Shown here one piece after another: positions 10,514 through 23,207 of a DNA stretch of 64,000 bases (position 1 is the first letter of the stretch; every line of letters begins with the position of its first letter). Source of the stretch: Phytophthora colocasiae (Eukaryota; Oomycota; Peronosporomycetes; Peronosporales; Peronosporaceae); assembly GCA_018806915.1 (NCBI GenBank), contig JAGKQI010000098.1, forward strand, positions 1,550,001-1,614,000. The letters are read 5' to 3'. The position numbers and the translations under genes were made by a program. Below the pieces are notes generated by a model. That model had not been told where the DNA came from, did no database searches, and saw only the letters and a program-made list of their open reading frames with translations.

Positions 10514-10593
10514 GTTGCATACCGTTGCATACAGTTGTATACACTTGCATACAGTTGTATACATTTGCATACACTTGTATACACTTGCATACA
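10514..10593. repeat. 10-bp minisatellite, 8 copies
   Basis: With TTTGCATACA. Confidence 0.93.
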
Positions 10594-10994
10594 GACCTGG
10601 GTTCCGAGCTGTAGGTTGTGTGACTCCGCTATGGGAGCTGACACAGCCAACTGTCCAAGACTTATGCGAGCGTGGACTACCCCAGACAAGCTGGTTGGCA
10701 CTGTGAGTACGGAGCAAAGGATGCACATGCATACATATCCAGGTGTGTTTTCGTGCGAACGCGGTTTACTGATCGTCCATGACACAAGGAAAGGAGTGGA
10801 GTGTCGGAACTAGGTGTCTTCGTAGGCGAAAGTGTAAGAAACGGAGAACAAAGGCAAGTATCAAATGCGCCGTAGGATGGTGGAGATAAAGGATGTGTAT
10901 AAACCAATCCAAAGGCACGCACGCATGCAAGCATGCACGCAGCAAGGCAACGAACGCATTGCCAAGGGGAGGCTCCACGAAACGGAGTTGACAT

Positions 10995-11076
10995 TGTCAG
11001 CGGTGGAATTTGAACCCACGAGTGCGAACACAGTAGAACTTGAGTCTACCCCCTTAGACCGCTCGGGCACACTGAC
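10995..11076 (-). tRNA. tRNA-Leu(CAA), copy 10, U61 variant
   Basis: 82 nt; only C61 to U departs from consensus. Confidence 0.9.
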
Positions 11077-11755
11077 GACAAAAATTACACTCCTACCACA
11101 AAATCACACGCACACATGCCCACACCACCGGACCATTCACACTGCTTATCAGCGCCACCAACAATCACGCACAACATTCACGAACGCCCTCCAACGCTAC
11201 CACCATCAACATATCACACCCACCCCTCACACTTCATCCTACGCTACTATACCAGAACCAGCGCCGCTTCCGAGTCCTCTCTGGAAAGGAACGTCACACT
11301 GGCCACTGAGAATGTCACCACCCATATATCCCTCTTTCTCAGTCCTGTCAAACGTGGATCTTCGCGTGCAGACCATCTGTCATCCATACAAACCATACGA
11401 CGCACCTATGTACAACCTCCATGCCGCACGCACAAGAACACCTGGTTTAGCCGAAAGCGTGGCGTCACTAGATTGTGGCAACAGACTGTACACATAGGAT
11501 ATCCTTCTTGTGTCTGCACACACGCGCTGCATACACGTCACAGGCTCAACCGCCATGCCGCCACTCCTGCATGCACTCGACATCGATCATCTCTCCGACG
11601 ATATTTGCCTTGCATCGGGATCATACCAAGTATAGTCGGCCAGTTTGCAGCATTCCAACGCCACTTTTGTCTAACTGTGAGCTAGTGTCAATTTTGTCTC
11701 GTTGTGTCGTGCGGAAACGATGGGAAAGCGCGCCAGATAACGACTGTACCCGACA

Positions 11756-11825
11756 GTTGCATACCGTTGCATACAGTTGTATACACTTGCATACACTTGC
11801 ATACACTTGTATACACTTGCATACA
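11756..11825. repeat. 10-bp minisatellite, 7 copies
   Basis: Unit 1 order. Confidence 0.93.
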
Positions 11826-12229
11826 GACCTGGGTTCCGAGCTGTAGGTTGTGTGACTCCGCTATGGGAGCTGACACAGCCAACTGTCCAAGACTTATGCG
11901 AGCGTGGACTACCCCAGACAAGCTGGTTGGCACTGTGAGTACGGAGCAAAGGATGCACATGTACATATCCAGGTGTGTTTTCGTGCGAACGCGGTTTTAC
12001 TGATCGATCGTCCATGACACAAGGAAAGGAGTGGAGTGTCGGAACTAGGTGTCTTCGTAGGCGAAAGTGTAAGAAACGGAGAACAAAGGCAAGTATCAAA
12101 TGCGCCGTAGGATGGTGGAGATAAAGGATGTGTATAAACCAATCCAAAGGCACGCACGCATGCAAGCATGCACGCAGCAAGGCAACGAACGCATTGCCAA
12201 GGGGAGGCTCCACGAAACGGAGTTGACAT

Positions 12230-12311
12230 TGTCAGCGGTGGAATTTGAACCCACGAGTGCGAACACAGTAGAACTTGAGTCTACCCCCTTAGACCGCTCG
12301 GGCACACTGAC
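12230..12311 (-). tRNA. tRNA-Leu(CAA), copy 11, U61 variant
   Basis: 82 nt; C61 to U. The block before it has GCGGTTTTACT, one T more than other units. Confidence 0.9.
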
Positions 12312-12989
12312 GACAAAAATTACACTCCTACCACAAAATCACACGCACACATGCCCACACCACCGGACCATTCACACTGCTTATCAGCGCCACCAACAAT
12401 CACGCACAACATTCACGAACGCCCTCCAACGCTACCACCATCAACATATCACACCCACCCTCACACTTCATCCTACGCTACTATACCAGAACCAGCGCCG
12501 CTTCCGAGTCCTCTCTTGAAAGGAACGTCACACTGGCCACTGAGAATGTCACCACCCATACATCCCTCTTTCTCAGTCCTGTCAAACGTGGATCTTCGCG
12601 TGCAGACCATCTGTCATCCATACAATCCATACGACGCACCTATGTACAACCTCCATGCCGCACGCACAAGAACACCTGGTTTAGCCGAAAGCGTGGCGTC
12701 ACTAGATTGTGGCAACAGACTGTACACATAGGATATCCTTCTTGTGTCTGCACACACGCGCTGCATACACGTCACAGGCTCAACCGCCATGCCGCCACTC
12801 CTGCATGCGCTCGACATCGATCATCTCTCCGACGATATTTGCCTTGCATCGGGATCATACCAAGTATAGTCGGCCAGTTTGCAGCATTCCAACGCCACTT
12901 TTGTCTAACTGTGAGCTAGTGTCAATTTTGTCTCGTTGTGTCGTGCGGAAACGATGGGAAAGCGCGCCAGATAACGACTGTACCCGACA

Positions 12990-13059
12990 GTTGCATACCG
13001 TTGCATACAGTTGTATACACTTGCATACACTTGCATACACTTGTATACACTTGCATACA
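12990..13059. repeat. 10-bp minisatellite, 7 copies
   Basis: Unit 1 order. Confidence 0.93.
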
Positions 13060-13458
13060 GACCTGGGTTCCGAGCTGTAGGTTGTGTGACTCCGCTATGG
13101 GAGCTGACACAGCCAACTGTCCAAGACTTATGCGAGCGTGGACTACCCCAGACAAGCTGGTTGGCACTGTGAGTACGGAGCAAAGGATGCACATGTACAT
13201 ATCCAGGTGTGTTTTCGTGCGAACGCGGTTTACTGATCGTCCATGACACAAGGAAAGGAGTGGAGTGTCGGAACTAGGTGTCTTCGTAGGCGAAAGTGTA
13301 AGAAACGGAGAACAAAGGCAAGTATCAAATGCGCCGTAGGATGGTGGAGATAAAGGATGTGTATAAACCAATCCAAAGGCACGCACGCATGCAAGCATGC
13401 ACGCAGCAAGGCAACGAACGCATTGCCAAGGGGAGGCTCCACGAAACGGAGTTGACAT

Positions 13459-13540
13459 TGTCAGCGGTGGAATTTGAACCCACGAGTGCGAACACAGTAG
13501 AACTTGAGTCTACCCCCTTAGACCGCTCGGGCACACTGAC
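13459..13540 (-). tRNA. tRNA-Leu(CAA), copy 12, U61 variant
   Basis: 82 nt; C61 to U. A second substitution cluster lies upstream of the gene at 13760-13856. Confidence 0.9.
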
Positions 13541-14218
13541 GACAAAAATTACACTCCTACCACAAAATCACACGCACACATGCCCACACCACCGGACCAT
13601 TCACACTGCTTATCAGCGCCACCAACAATCACGCACAACATTCACGAACGCCCTCCAACGCTACCACCATCAACATATCACACCCACCCCTCACACTTCA
13701 TCCTACGCTACTATACCAGAACCAGCGCCGCTTCCGAGCCTCTCTTGAAAGGAACGTCATACAGGCCACGGAGCATGTCACCAACCATACATCACTCTTT
13801 CTCTGTCATGTCAAACGTGGATCTTCGCGTGCAGACCATCTGTCATCCATACAACTCATACGACGCACCTATGTACAACCTCCATGCCGCACGCACAAGA
13901 ACACCTGGTTTAGCCGAAAGCGTGGCGTCACTAGATTGTGGCAACAGACTGTACACATAGGATATCCTTCTTGTGTCTGCACACACGCGCTGCATACACG
14001 TCACAGGCTCAACCGCCATGCCGCCACTCCTGCATGCGCTCGACATCGATCATCTCTCCGACGATATTTGCCTTGCATCGGGATCATACCAAGTATAGTC
14101 GGCCAGTTTGCAGCATTCCAACGCCACTTTTGTCTAACTGTGAGCTAGTGTCAATTTTGTCTCGTTGTGTCGTGCGGAAACGATGGGAAAGCGCGCCAGA
14201 TAACGACTGTACCCGACA

Positions 14219-14298
14219 GTTGCATACCGTTGCATACAGTTGTATACACTTGCATACAGTTGTATACACTTGCATACACTTGTATACACTTGCATACA
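14219..14298. repeat. 10-bp minisatellite, 8 copies
   Basis: Eight copies without the TTTGCATACA variant. Confidence 0.93.
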
Positions 14299-14701
14299 GA
14301 CCTGGGTTCCGAGCTGTAGGTTGTGTGACTCCGCTATGGGAGCTGACACAGCCAACTGTCCAAGACTTATGCGAGCGTGGACTACCCCAGACAAGCTGGT
14401 TGGCACTGTGAGTACGGAGCAAAGGATGCACATGTACATATCCAGGTGTGTTTTCGTGCGAACGCGGTTTACTGATCGATCGTCCATGACACAAGGAAAG
14501 GAGTGGAGTGTCGGAACTAGGTGTCTTCGTAGGCGAAAGTGTAAGAAACGGAGAACAAAGGCAAGTATCAAATGCGCCGTAGGATGGTGGAGATAAAGGA
14601 TGTGTATAAACCAATCCAAAGGCACGCACGCATGCAAGCATGCACGCAGCAAGGCAACGAACGCATTGCCAAGGGGAGGCTCCACGAAACGGAGTTGACA
14701 T

Positions 14702-14783
14702 TGTCAGCGGTGGGATTTGAACCCACGAGTGCGAACACAGTAGAACTTGAGTCTACCCCCTTAGACCGCTCGGGCACACTGAC
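14702..14783 (-). tRNA. tRNA-Leu(CAA), copy 13, consensus class
   Basis: 82 nt, intact structure. Confidence 0.96.
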
Positions 14784-15876
14784 GACAAAAATTACACTCC
14801 TACCACAAAATCACACGCACACATGCCCACACCACCGGACCATTCACACTGCTTATCAGCGCCACCAACAATCACGCACAACATTCACGAACGCCCTCCA
14901 ACGCTACCACCATCAACATATCACACCCACCCCTCACACTTCATCCTACGCTACTATACCAGAACCAGCGCCGCTTCCGAGCCCTCTCTTGAAAGGAACG
15001 TCACACTGGCCACTGAGAATGTCACCACCCATACATCCCTCTTTCTCAGTCCTGTCAAACGTGGATCTTCGCGTGCAGACCATCTGTCATCCATACAATC
15101 CATACGACGCACCTATGTACAACCTGCATGCCGCACGCACAAGAACACACAAGAAGGATATCCTATGTGTACAGTCTGTTGCCACAACCTAGTGACGCCA
15201 CGCTTTCGGCTAAACCAGGCATCTCTCCGACGATATTTGCCTTGCATCGGGATCATACCAAGTATAGTCGGCCAGTTTGCAGCATTCCAACGCCACTTTT
15301 GTCTAACTGTGAGCTAGTGTCAATTTTGTCTCGTTGTGTCGTGCGGAAACGATGGGAAAGCGCGCCAGATAACGACTGTACCCGACAGTTGCATACCGTT
15401 GCATACAGTTGTATACACTTGCAGTTGCATACATTTGCATACACTTGTATACACTTGCATACAGACCTGGGTTCCGAGCTGTAGGTTGTGTGACTCCGCT
15501 ATGGGAGCTGACACAGCCAACTGTCCAAGACTTATGCGAGCGTGGACTACCCCAGACAAGCTGGTTGGCACTGTGAGTACGGAGCAAAGGATGCACATGC
15601 ACACCACATCTAGTACCCAGGTGTGTTTTCGTGCGAACGCGGTTTACTGATCGATCGTCCATGACACAAGGAAAGGAGTGGAGTGTCGGAACTAGGTGTC
15701 TTCGTAGGCGAAAGTGTAAGAAACGGAGAACAAAGGCAAGTATCAAATGCGCCGTAGGATGGTGGAGATAAAGGATGTGTATAAACCAATCCAAAGGCAC
15801 GCACGCATGCAAGCATGCACGCAGCAAGGCAACGAACGCATTGCCAAGGGGAGGCTCCACGAAACGGAGTTGACAT
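14784..15876. repeat. Form A spacer, unit 13
   Basis: Single form A unit after six B units. Its minisatellite is irregular. Confidence 0.9.
15388..15463. repeat. 10-bp minisatellite, irregular (76 bp)
   Basis: Phase is broken by CTTGCAGTTGCATACA: four bases of one copy are missing. Confidence 0.9.
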
Positions 15877-15957
15877 TGTCAGCGGTGGAATTTGAACCCA
15901 CGAGTGCGAACACAGTAGAACTTGAGTCTACCCCTTAGACCGCTCGGGCACACTGAC
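15877..15957 (-). tRNA. tRNA-Leu(CAA), copy 14, U61 and lost G
   Basis: 81 nt; U61 plus a four-G run. Confidence 0.82.
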
Positions 15958-17108
15958 GACAAAAATTACACTCCTACCACAAAATCACACGCACACATGC
16001 CCACACCACCGGACCATTCACACTGCTTATCAGCGCCACCAACAATCACGCACAACATTCACGAACGCCCTCCAACGCTACCACCATCAACATATCACAC
16101 CCACCCCTCACACTTCATCCTACGCTACTATACCAGAACCAGCGCCGCTTCCGAGCCCTCTCTTGAAAGGAACGTCACACTGGCCACTGAGAATGTCACC
16201 ACCCATACATCCCTCTTTCTCAGTCCTGTCAAACGTGGATCTTCGCGTGCAGACCATCTGTCATCCATACAATCCATACGACGCACCTATGTACAACCTG
16301 CATGCCGCACGCACAAGAACACCTGGTTTAGCCGAAAGCGTGGCGTCACTAGATTGTGGCAACAGACTGTACACATAGGATATCCTTCTTGTGTCTGCAC
16401 ACACGCGCTGCATACACGTCACAGGCTCAACCGCCATGCCGCCACTCCTGCATGCGCTCGACATCGATCATCTCTCCGACGATATTTGCCTTGCATCGGG
16501 ATCATACCAAGTATAGTCGGCCAGTTTGCAGCATTCCAACGCCACTTTTGTCTAACTGTGAGCTAGTGTCAATTTTGTCTCGTTGTGTCGTGCGGAAACG
16601 ATGGGAAAGCGCGCCAGATAACGACTGTACCCGACAGTTGCATACCGTTGCATACAGTTGTATACACTTGCATACAGTTGTATACACTTGCATACAGACC
16701 TGGGTTCCGAGCTGTAGGTTGTGTGACTCCGCTATGGGAGCTGACACAGCCAACTGTCCAAGACTTATGCGAGCGTGGACTACCCCAGACAAGCTGGTTG
16801 GCACTGTGAGTACGGAGCAAAGGATGCACATGCACACCACATCTAGTACCCAGGTGTGTTTTCGTGCGAACGCGGTTTACTGATCGATCGTCCATGACAC
16901 AAGGAAAGGAGTGGAGTGTCGGAACTAGGTGTCTTCGTAGGCGAAAGTGTAAGAAACGGAGAACAAAGGCAAGTATCAAATGCGCCGTAGGATGGTGGAG
17001 ATAAAGGATGTGTATAAACCAATCCAAAGGCACGCACGCATGCAAGCATGCACGCAGCAAGGCAACGAACGCATTGCCAAGGGAGGCTCCACGAAACGGA
17101 GTTGACAT
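15958..17108. repeat. Form B spacer, unit 14
   Basis: Single long form B unit with a six-copy minisatellite. Confidence 0.9.
16637..16696. repeat. 10-bp minisatellite, 6 copies
   Basis: The shortest regular state. Confidence 0.93.
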
Positions 17109-17189
17109 TGTCAGCGGTGGAATTTGAACCCACGAGTGCGAACACAGTAGAACTTGAGTCTACCCCTTAGACCGCTCGGGCACACTGAC
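17109..17189 (-). tRNA. tRNA-Leu(CAA), copy 15, U61 and lost G
   Basis: 81 nt; U61 plus a four-G run. Three adjacent units (14-16) share this state. Confidence 0.82.
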
Positions 17190-17793
17190 GACAAAAATTA
17201 CACTCCTACCACAAAATCACACGCACACATGCCCACACCACCGGACCATTCACACTGCTTATCAGCGCCACCAACAATCACGCACAACATTCACGAACGC
17301 CCTCCAACGCTACCACCATCAACATATCACACCCACCCCTCACACTTCATCCTACGCTACTATACCAGAACCAGCGCCGCTTCCGAGCCCTCTCTTGAAA
17401 GGAACGTCACACTGGCCACTGAGAATGTCACCACCCATACATCCCTCTTTCTCAGTCCTGTCAAACGTGGATCTTCGCGTGCAGACCATCTGTCATCCAT
17501 ACAATCCATACGACGCACCTATGTACAACCTGCATGCCGCACGCACAAGAACACACAAGAAGGATATCCTATGTGTACAGTCTGTTGCCACAACCTAGTG
17601 ACGCCACGCTTTCGGCTAAACCAGGCATCTCTCCGACGATATTTGCCTTGCATCGGGATCATACCAAGTATAGTCGGCCAGTTTGCAGCATTCCAACGCC
17701 ACTTTTGTCTAACTGTGAGCTAGTGTCAATTTTGTCTCGTTGTGTCGTGCGGAAACGATGGGAAAGCGCGCCAGATAACGACTGTACCCGACA

Positions 17794-17873
17794 GTTGCAT
17801 ACCGTTGCATACAGTTGTATACACTTGCATACAGTTGTATACATTTGCATACACTTGTATACACTTGCATACA
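17794..17873. repeat. 10-bp minisatellite, 8 copies
   Basis: With TTTGCATACA. Confidence 0.93.
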
Positions 17874-18286
17874 GACCTGGGTTCCGAGCTGTAGGTTGTG
17901 TGACTCCGCTATGGGAGCTGACACAGCCAACTGTCCAAAACTTATGCGAGCGTGGACTACCCCAGACAAGCTGGTTGGCACTGTGAGTACGGAGCAAAGG
18001 ATGCACATGCACACCACATCTAGTACCCAGGTGTGTTTTCGTGCGAACGCGGTTTACTGATCGATCGTCCATGACACAAGGAAAGGAGTGGAGTGTCGGA
18101 ACTAGGTGTCTTCGTAGGCGAAAGTGTAAGAAACGGAGAACAAAGGCAAGTATCAAATGCGCCGTAGGATGGTGGAGATAAAGGATGTGTATAAACCAAT
18201 CCAAAGGCACGCACGCATGCAAGCATGCACGCAGCAAGGCAACGAACGCATTGCCAAGGGGAGGCTCCACGAAACGGAGTTGACAT

Positions 18287-18367
18287 TGTCAGCGGTGGAA
18301 TTTGAACCCACGAGTGCGAACACAGTAGAACTTGAGTCTACCCCTTAGACCGCTCGGGCACACTGAC
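18287..18367 (-). tRNA. tRNA-Leu(CAA), copy 16, U61 and lost G
   Basis: 81 nt; U61 plus a four-G run. A TTTT first appears 347 nt downstream (17940-17937) because of the CCAAAACTT variant. Confidence 0.82.
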
Positions 18368-18971
18368 GACAAAAATTACACTCCTACCACAAAATCACAC
18401 GCACACATGCCCACACCACCGGACCATTCACACTGCTTATCAGCGCCACCAACAATCACGCACAACATTCACGAACGCCCTCCAACGCTACCACCATCAA
18501 CATATCACACCCACCCCTCACACTTCATCCTACGCTACTATACCAGAACCAGCGCCGCTTCCGAGCCCTCTCTTGAAAGGAACGTCACACTGGCCACTGA
18601 GAATGTCACCACCCATACATCCCTCTCTCTCAGTCCTGTCAAACGTGGATCTTCGCGTGCAGACCATCTGTCATCCATACAATCCATACGACGCACCTAT
18701 GTACAACCTGCATGCCGCACGCACAAGAACACACAAGAAGGATATCCTATGTGTACAGTCTGTTGCCACAACCTAGTGACGCCACGCTTTCGGCTAAACC
18801 AGGCATCTCTCCGACGATATTTGCCTTGCATCGGGATCATACCAAGTATAGTCGGCCAGTTTGCAGCATTCCAACGCCACTTTTGTCTAACTGTGAGCTA
18901 GTGTCAATTTTGTCTCGTTGTGTCGTGCGGAAACGATGGGAAAGCGCGCCAGATAACGACTGTACCCGACA

Positions 18972-19051
18972 GTTGCATACCGTTGCATACAGTTGTATAC
19001 ACTTGCATACAGTTGTATACATTTGCATACACTTGTATACACTTGCATACA
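18972..19051. repeat. 10-bp minisatellite, 8 copies
   Basis: With TTTGCATACA. Confidence 0.93.
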
Positions 19052-19463
19052 GACCTGGGTTCCGAGCTGTAGGTTGTGTGACTCCGCTATGGGAGCTGAC
19101 ACAGCCAACTGTCCAAAACTTATGCGAGCGTGGACTACCCCAGACAAGCTGGTTGGCACTGTGAGTACGGAGCAAAGGATGCACATGCACACCACATCTA
19201 GTACCCAGGTGTGTTTTCGTGCGAACGCGGTTTACTGATCGATCGTCCATGACACAAGGAAAGGAGTGGAGTGTCGGAACTAGGTGTCTTCGTAGGCGAA
19301 AGTGTAAGAAACGGAGAACAAAGGCAAGTATCAAATGCGCCGTAGGATGGTGGAGATAAAGGATGTGTATAAACCAATCCAAAGGCACGCACGCATGCAA
19401 GCATGCACGCAGCAAGGCAACGAACGCATTGCCAAGGGAGGCTCCACGAAACGGAGTTGACAT

Positions 19464-19546
19464 TGTCAGCGGTGGGAATTTGAACCCACGAGTGCGAACA
19501 CAGTAGAACTTGAGTCTACCCCCTTAGACCGCTCGGGCACACTGAC
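19464..19546 (-). tRNA. tRNA-Leu(CAA), copy 17, 8-nt T loop
   Basis: 83 nt. One extra T sits before C61, giving loop TTCAAATT of 8 nt and a B box shifted by one base; the five-G run is intact. The usual T loop is 7 nt, so function is doubtful. Confidence 0.78.
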
Positions 19547-20149
19547 GACAAAAATTACACTCCTACCACAAAATCACACGCACACATGCCCACACCACCG
19601 GACCATTCACACTGCTTATCAGCGCCACCAACAATCACGCACAACATTCACGAACGCCCTCCAACGCTACCACCATCAACATATCACACCCACCCTCACA
19701 CTTCATCCTACGCTACTATACCAGAACCAGCGCCGCTTCCGAGCCCTCTCTTGAAAGGAACGTCACACTGGCCACTGAGAATGTCACCACCCATACATCC
19801 CTCTTTCTCAGTCCTGTCAAACGTGGATCTTCGCGTGCAGACCATCTGTCATCCATACAATCCATACGACGCACCTATGTACAACCTGCATGCCGCACGC
19901 ACAAGAACACACAAGAAGGATATCCTATGTGTACAGTCTGTTGCCACAACCTAGTGACGCCACGCTTTCGGCTAAACCAGGCATCTCTCCGACGATATTT
20001 GCCTTGCATCGGGATCATACCAAGTATAGTCGGCCAGTTTGCAGCATTCCAACGCCACTTTTGTCTAACTGTGAGCTAGTGTCAATTTTGTCTCGTTGTG
20101 TCGTGCGGAAACGATGGGAAAGCGCGCCAGATAACGACTGTACCCGACA

Positions 20150-20229
20150 GTTGCATACCGTTGCATACAGTTGTATACACTTGCATACAGTTGTATACAT
20201 TTGCATACACTTGTATACACTTGCATACA
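20150..20229. repeat. 10-bp minisatellite, 8 copies
   Basis: With TTTGCATACA. Confidence 0.93.
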
Positions 20230-20642
20230 GACCTGGGTTCCGAGCTGTAGGTTGTGTGACTCCGCTATGGGAGCTGACACAGCCAACTGTCCAAAACTTA
20301 TGCGAGCGTGGACTACCCCAGACAAGCTGGTTGGCACTGTGAGTACGGAGCAAAGGATGCACATGCACACCACATCTAGTACCCAGGTGTGTTTTCGTGC
20401 GAACGCGGTTTACTGATCGATCGTCCATGACACAAGGAAAGGAGTGGAGTGTCGGAACTAGGTGTCTTCGTAGGCGAAAGTGTAAGAAACGGAGAACAAA
20501 GGCAAGTATCAAATGCGCCGTAGGATGGTGGAGATAAAGGATGTGTATAAACCAATCCAAAGGCACGCACGCATGCAAGCATGCACGCAGCAAGGCAACG
20601 AACGCATTGCCAAGGGGAGGCTCCACGAAACGGAGTTGACAT

Positions 20643-20724
20643 TGTCAGCGGTGGGAATTTGAACCCACGAGTGCGAACACAGTAGAACTTGAGTCTACCC
20701 CTTAGACCGCTCGGGCACACTGAC
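20643..20724 (-). tRNA. tRNA-Leu(CAA), copy 18, 8-nt T loop and lost G
   Basis: 82 nt by coincidence of two defects: an extra T in the T loop and one G missing between D stem and anticodon stem. Probable pseudogene. Confidence 0.7.
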
Positions 20725-21868
20725 GACAAAAATTACACTCCTACCACAAAATCACACGCACACATGCCCACACCACCGGACCATTCACACTGCTTATCAG
20801 CGCCACCAACAATCACGCACAACATTCACGAACGCCCTCCAACGCTACCACCATCAACATATCACACCCACCCCTCACACTTCATCCTACGCTACTATAC
20901 CAGAACCAGCGCCGCTTCCGAGCCCTCTCTTGAAAGGAACGTCACACTGGCCACTGAGAATGTCACCACCCATACATCCCTCTTTCTCAGTCCTGTCAAA
21001 CGTGGATCTTCGCGTGCAGACCATCTGTCATCCATACAATCCATACGACGCACCTATGTACAACCTGCATGCCGCACGCACAAGAACACCTGGTTTAGCC
21101 GAAAGCGTGGCGTCACTAGATTGTGGCAACAGACTGTACACATAGGATATCCTTCTTGTGTCTGCACACACGCGCTGCATACACGTCACAGCTCAACCTA
21201 GTGACGCCACGCTTTCGGCTAAACCAGGCATCTCTCCGACGATATTTGCCTTGCATCGGGATCATACCAAGTATAGTCGGCCAGTTTGCAGCATTCCAAC
21301 GCCACTTTTGTCTAACTGTGAGCTAGTGTCAATTTTGTCTCGTTGTGTCGTGCGGAAACGATGGGAAAGCGCGCCAGATAACGACTGTACCCGACAGTTG
21401 CATACCGTTGCATACAGTTGTATACACTTGCATACAGTTGTATACACTTGCATACAGACCTGGGTTCCGAGCTGTAGGTTGTGTGACTCCGCTATGGGAG
21501 CTGACACAGCCAACTGTCCAAAACTTATGCGAGCGTGGACTACCCCAGACAAGCTGGTTGGCACTGTGAGTACGGAGCAAAGGATGCACATGCACACCAC
21601 ATCTAGTACCCAGGTGTGTTTTCGTGCGAACGCGGTTTACTGATCGATCGTCCATGACACAAGGAAAGGAGTGGAGTGTCGGAACTAGGTGTCTTCGTAG
21701 GCGAAAGTGTAAGAAACGGAGAACAAAGGCAAGTATCAAATGCGCCGTAGGATGGTGGAGATAAAGGATGTGTATAAACCAATCCAAAGGCACGCACGCA
21801 TGCAAGCATGCACGCAGCAAGGCAACGAACGCATTGCCAAGGGAGGCTCCACGAAACGGAGTTGACAT
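20725..21868. repeat. Mosaic spacer 18 with long inverted repeat
   Basis: A complete orientation B core starts at 21089. The B tract is cut after CGTCACAG and joined to CTCAACCTAGTGACGCC, the right half of an orientation A core. The result is a perfect 31-bp inverted repeat, arms 21089-21119 and 21198-21228, with a 78-bp spacer. Confidence 0.9.
21397..21456. repeat. 10-bp minisatellite, 6 copies
   Basis: In mosaic unit 18. Confidence 0.93.
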
Positions 21869-21950
21869 TGTCAGCGGTGGGAATTTGAACCCACGAGTGC
21901 GAACACAGTAGAACTTGAGTCTACCCCTTAGACCGCTCGGGCACACTGAC
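21869..21950 (-). tRNA. tRNA-Leu(CAA), copy 19, 8-nt T loop and lost G
   Basis: 82 nt with the same two defects as copy 18. Confidence 0.7.
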
Positions 21951-23125
21951 GACAAAAATTACACTCCTACCACAAAATCACACGCACACATGCCCACACC
22001 ACCGGACCATTCACACTGCTTATCAGCGCCACCAACAATCACGCACAACATTCACGAACGCCCTCCAACGCTACCACCATCAACATATCACACCCACCCC
22101 TCACACTTCATCCTACGCTACTATACCAAAACCAGCGCCGCTTCCGAGCCCTCTCTTGAAAGGAACGTCACACTGGCCACTGAGAATGTCACCACCCATA
22201 CATCCCTCTTTCTCAGTCCTGTCAAACGTGGATCTTCGCGTGCAGACCATCTGTCATCCATACAATCCATACGACGCACCTATGTACAACCTGCATGCCG
22301 CACGCACAAGAACACCTGGTTTAGCCGAAAGCGTGGCGTCACTAGATTGTGGCAACAGACTGTACACATAGGATATCCTTCTTGTGTCTGCACACACGCG
22401 CTGCATACACGTCACAGGCTCAACCGCCATGCCGCCACTCCTGCATGCACTCGGCTAAACCAGGCATCTCTCCGACGATATTTGCCTTGCATCGGGATCA
22501 TACCAAGTATAGTCGGCCAGTTTGCAGCATTCCAACGCCACTTTTGTCTAACTGTGAGCTAGTGTCAATTTTGTCTCGTTGTGTCGTGCGGAAACGATGG
22601 GAAAGCGCGCCAGATAACGACTGTACCCGACAGTTGCATACCGTTGCATACAGTTGTATACACTTGCATACAGTTGTATACATTTGCATACACTTGTATA
22701 CACTTGCATACAGACCTGGGTTCCGAGCTGTAGGTTGTGTGACTCCGCTATGGGAGCTGACACAGCCAACTGTCCAAGACTTATGCGAGCGTGGACTACC
22801 CCAGACAAGCTGGTTGGCACTGTGAGTACGGAGCAAAGGATGCACATGCACACCACATCTAGTACCCAGGTGTGTTTTCGTGCGAACGCGGTTTACTGAT
22901 CGATCGTCCATGACACAAGGAAAGGAGTGGAGTGTCGGAACTAGGTGTCTTCGTAGGCGAAAGTGTAAGAAACGGAGAACAAAGGCAAGTATCAAATGCG
23001 CCGTAGGATGGTGGAGATAAAGGATGTGTATAAACCAATCCAAAGGCACGCACGCATGCAAGCATGCACGCAGCAAGGCAACGAACGCATTGCCAAGGGG
23101 AGGCTCCACGAAACGGAGTTGACAT
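21951..23125. repeat. Mosaic spacer 19
   Basis: B core and most of the B tract are followed, at GCACTCG, by GGCTAAACCAGG from the end of an A core. Inverted arms of 14 bp lie at 22315-22328 and 22451-22464. The shared TCG marks the junction. Confidence 0.88.
22633..22712. repeat. 10-bp minisatellite, 8 copies
   Basis: In mosaic unit 19. Confidence 0.93.
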
Positions 23126-23207
23126 TGTCAGCGGTGGGATTTGAACCCACGAGTGCGAACACAGTAGAACTTGAGTCTACCCCCTTAGACCGCTCGGGCA
23201 CACTGAC
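23126..23207 (-). tRNA. tRNA-Leu(CAA), copy 20, consensus class
   Basis: 82 nt; an intact copy lying among defective neighbours. Confidence 0.96.

Larger units (their letters stand above)
7371..14701. repeat. Form B spacers, units 7-12
   Basis: Six consecutive long form B units of 1229-1243 bp. The core runs CCTGGTTTAGCC to TTCTTGTGT on plus and is followed by the 74-bp B tract. The CATCGGGATC motif is shortened to CATCGATC in unit 7. Three substitution clusters lie here (8400-8467, 10102-10168, 13760-13856). Confidence 0.9.
17190..20642. repeat. Form A spacers, units 15-17
   Basis: Three form A units of 1177-1179 bp, all with the CCAAAACTT variant (TTTT on minus) and an eight-copy minisatellite. 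Confidence 0.9.
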
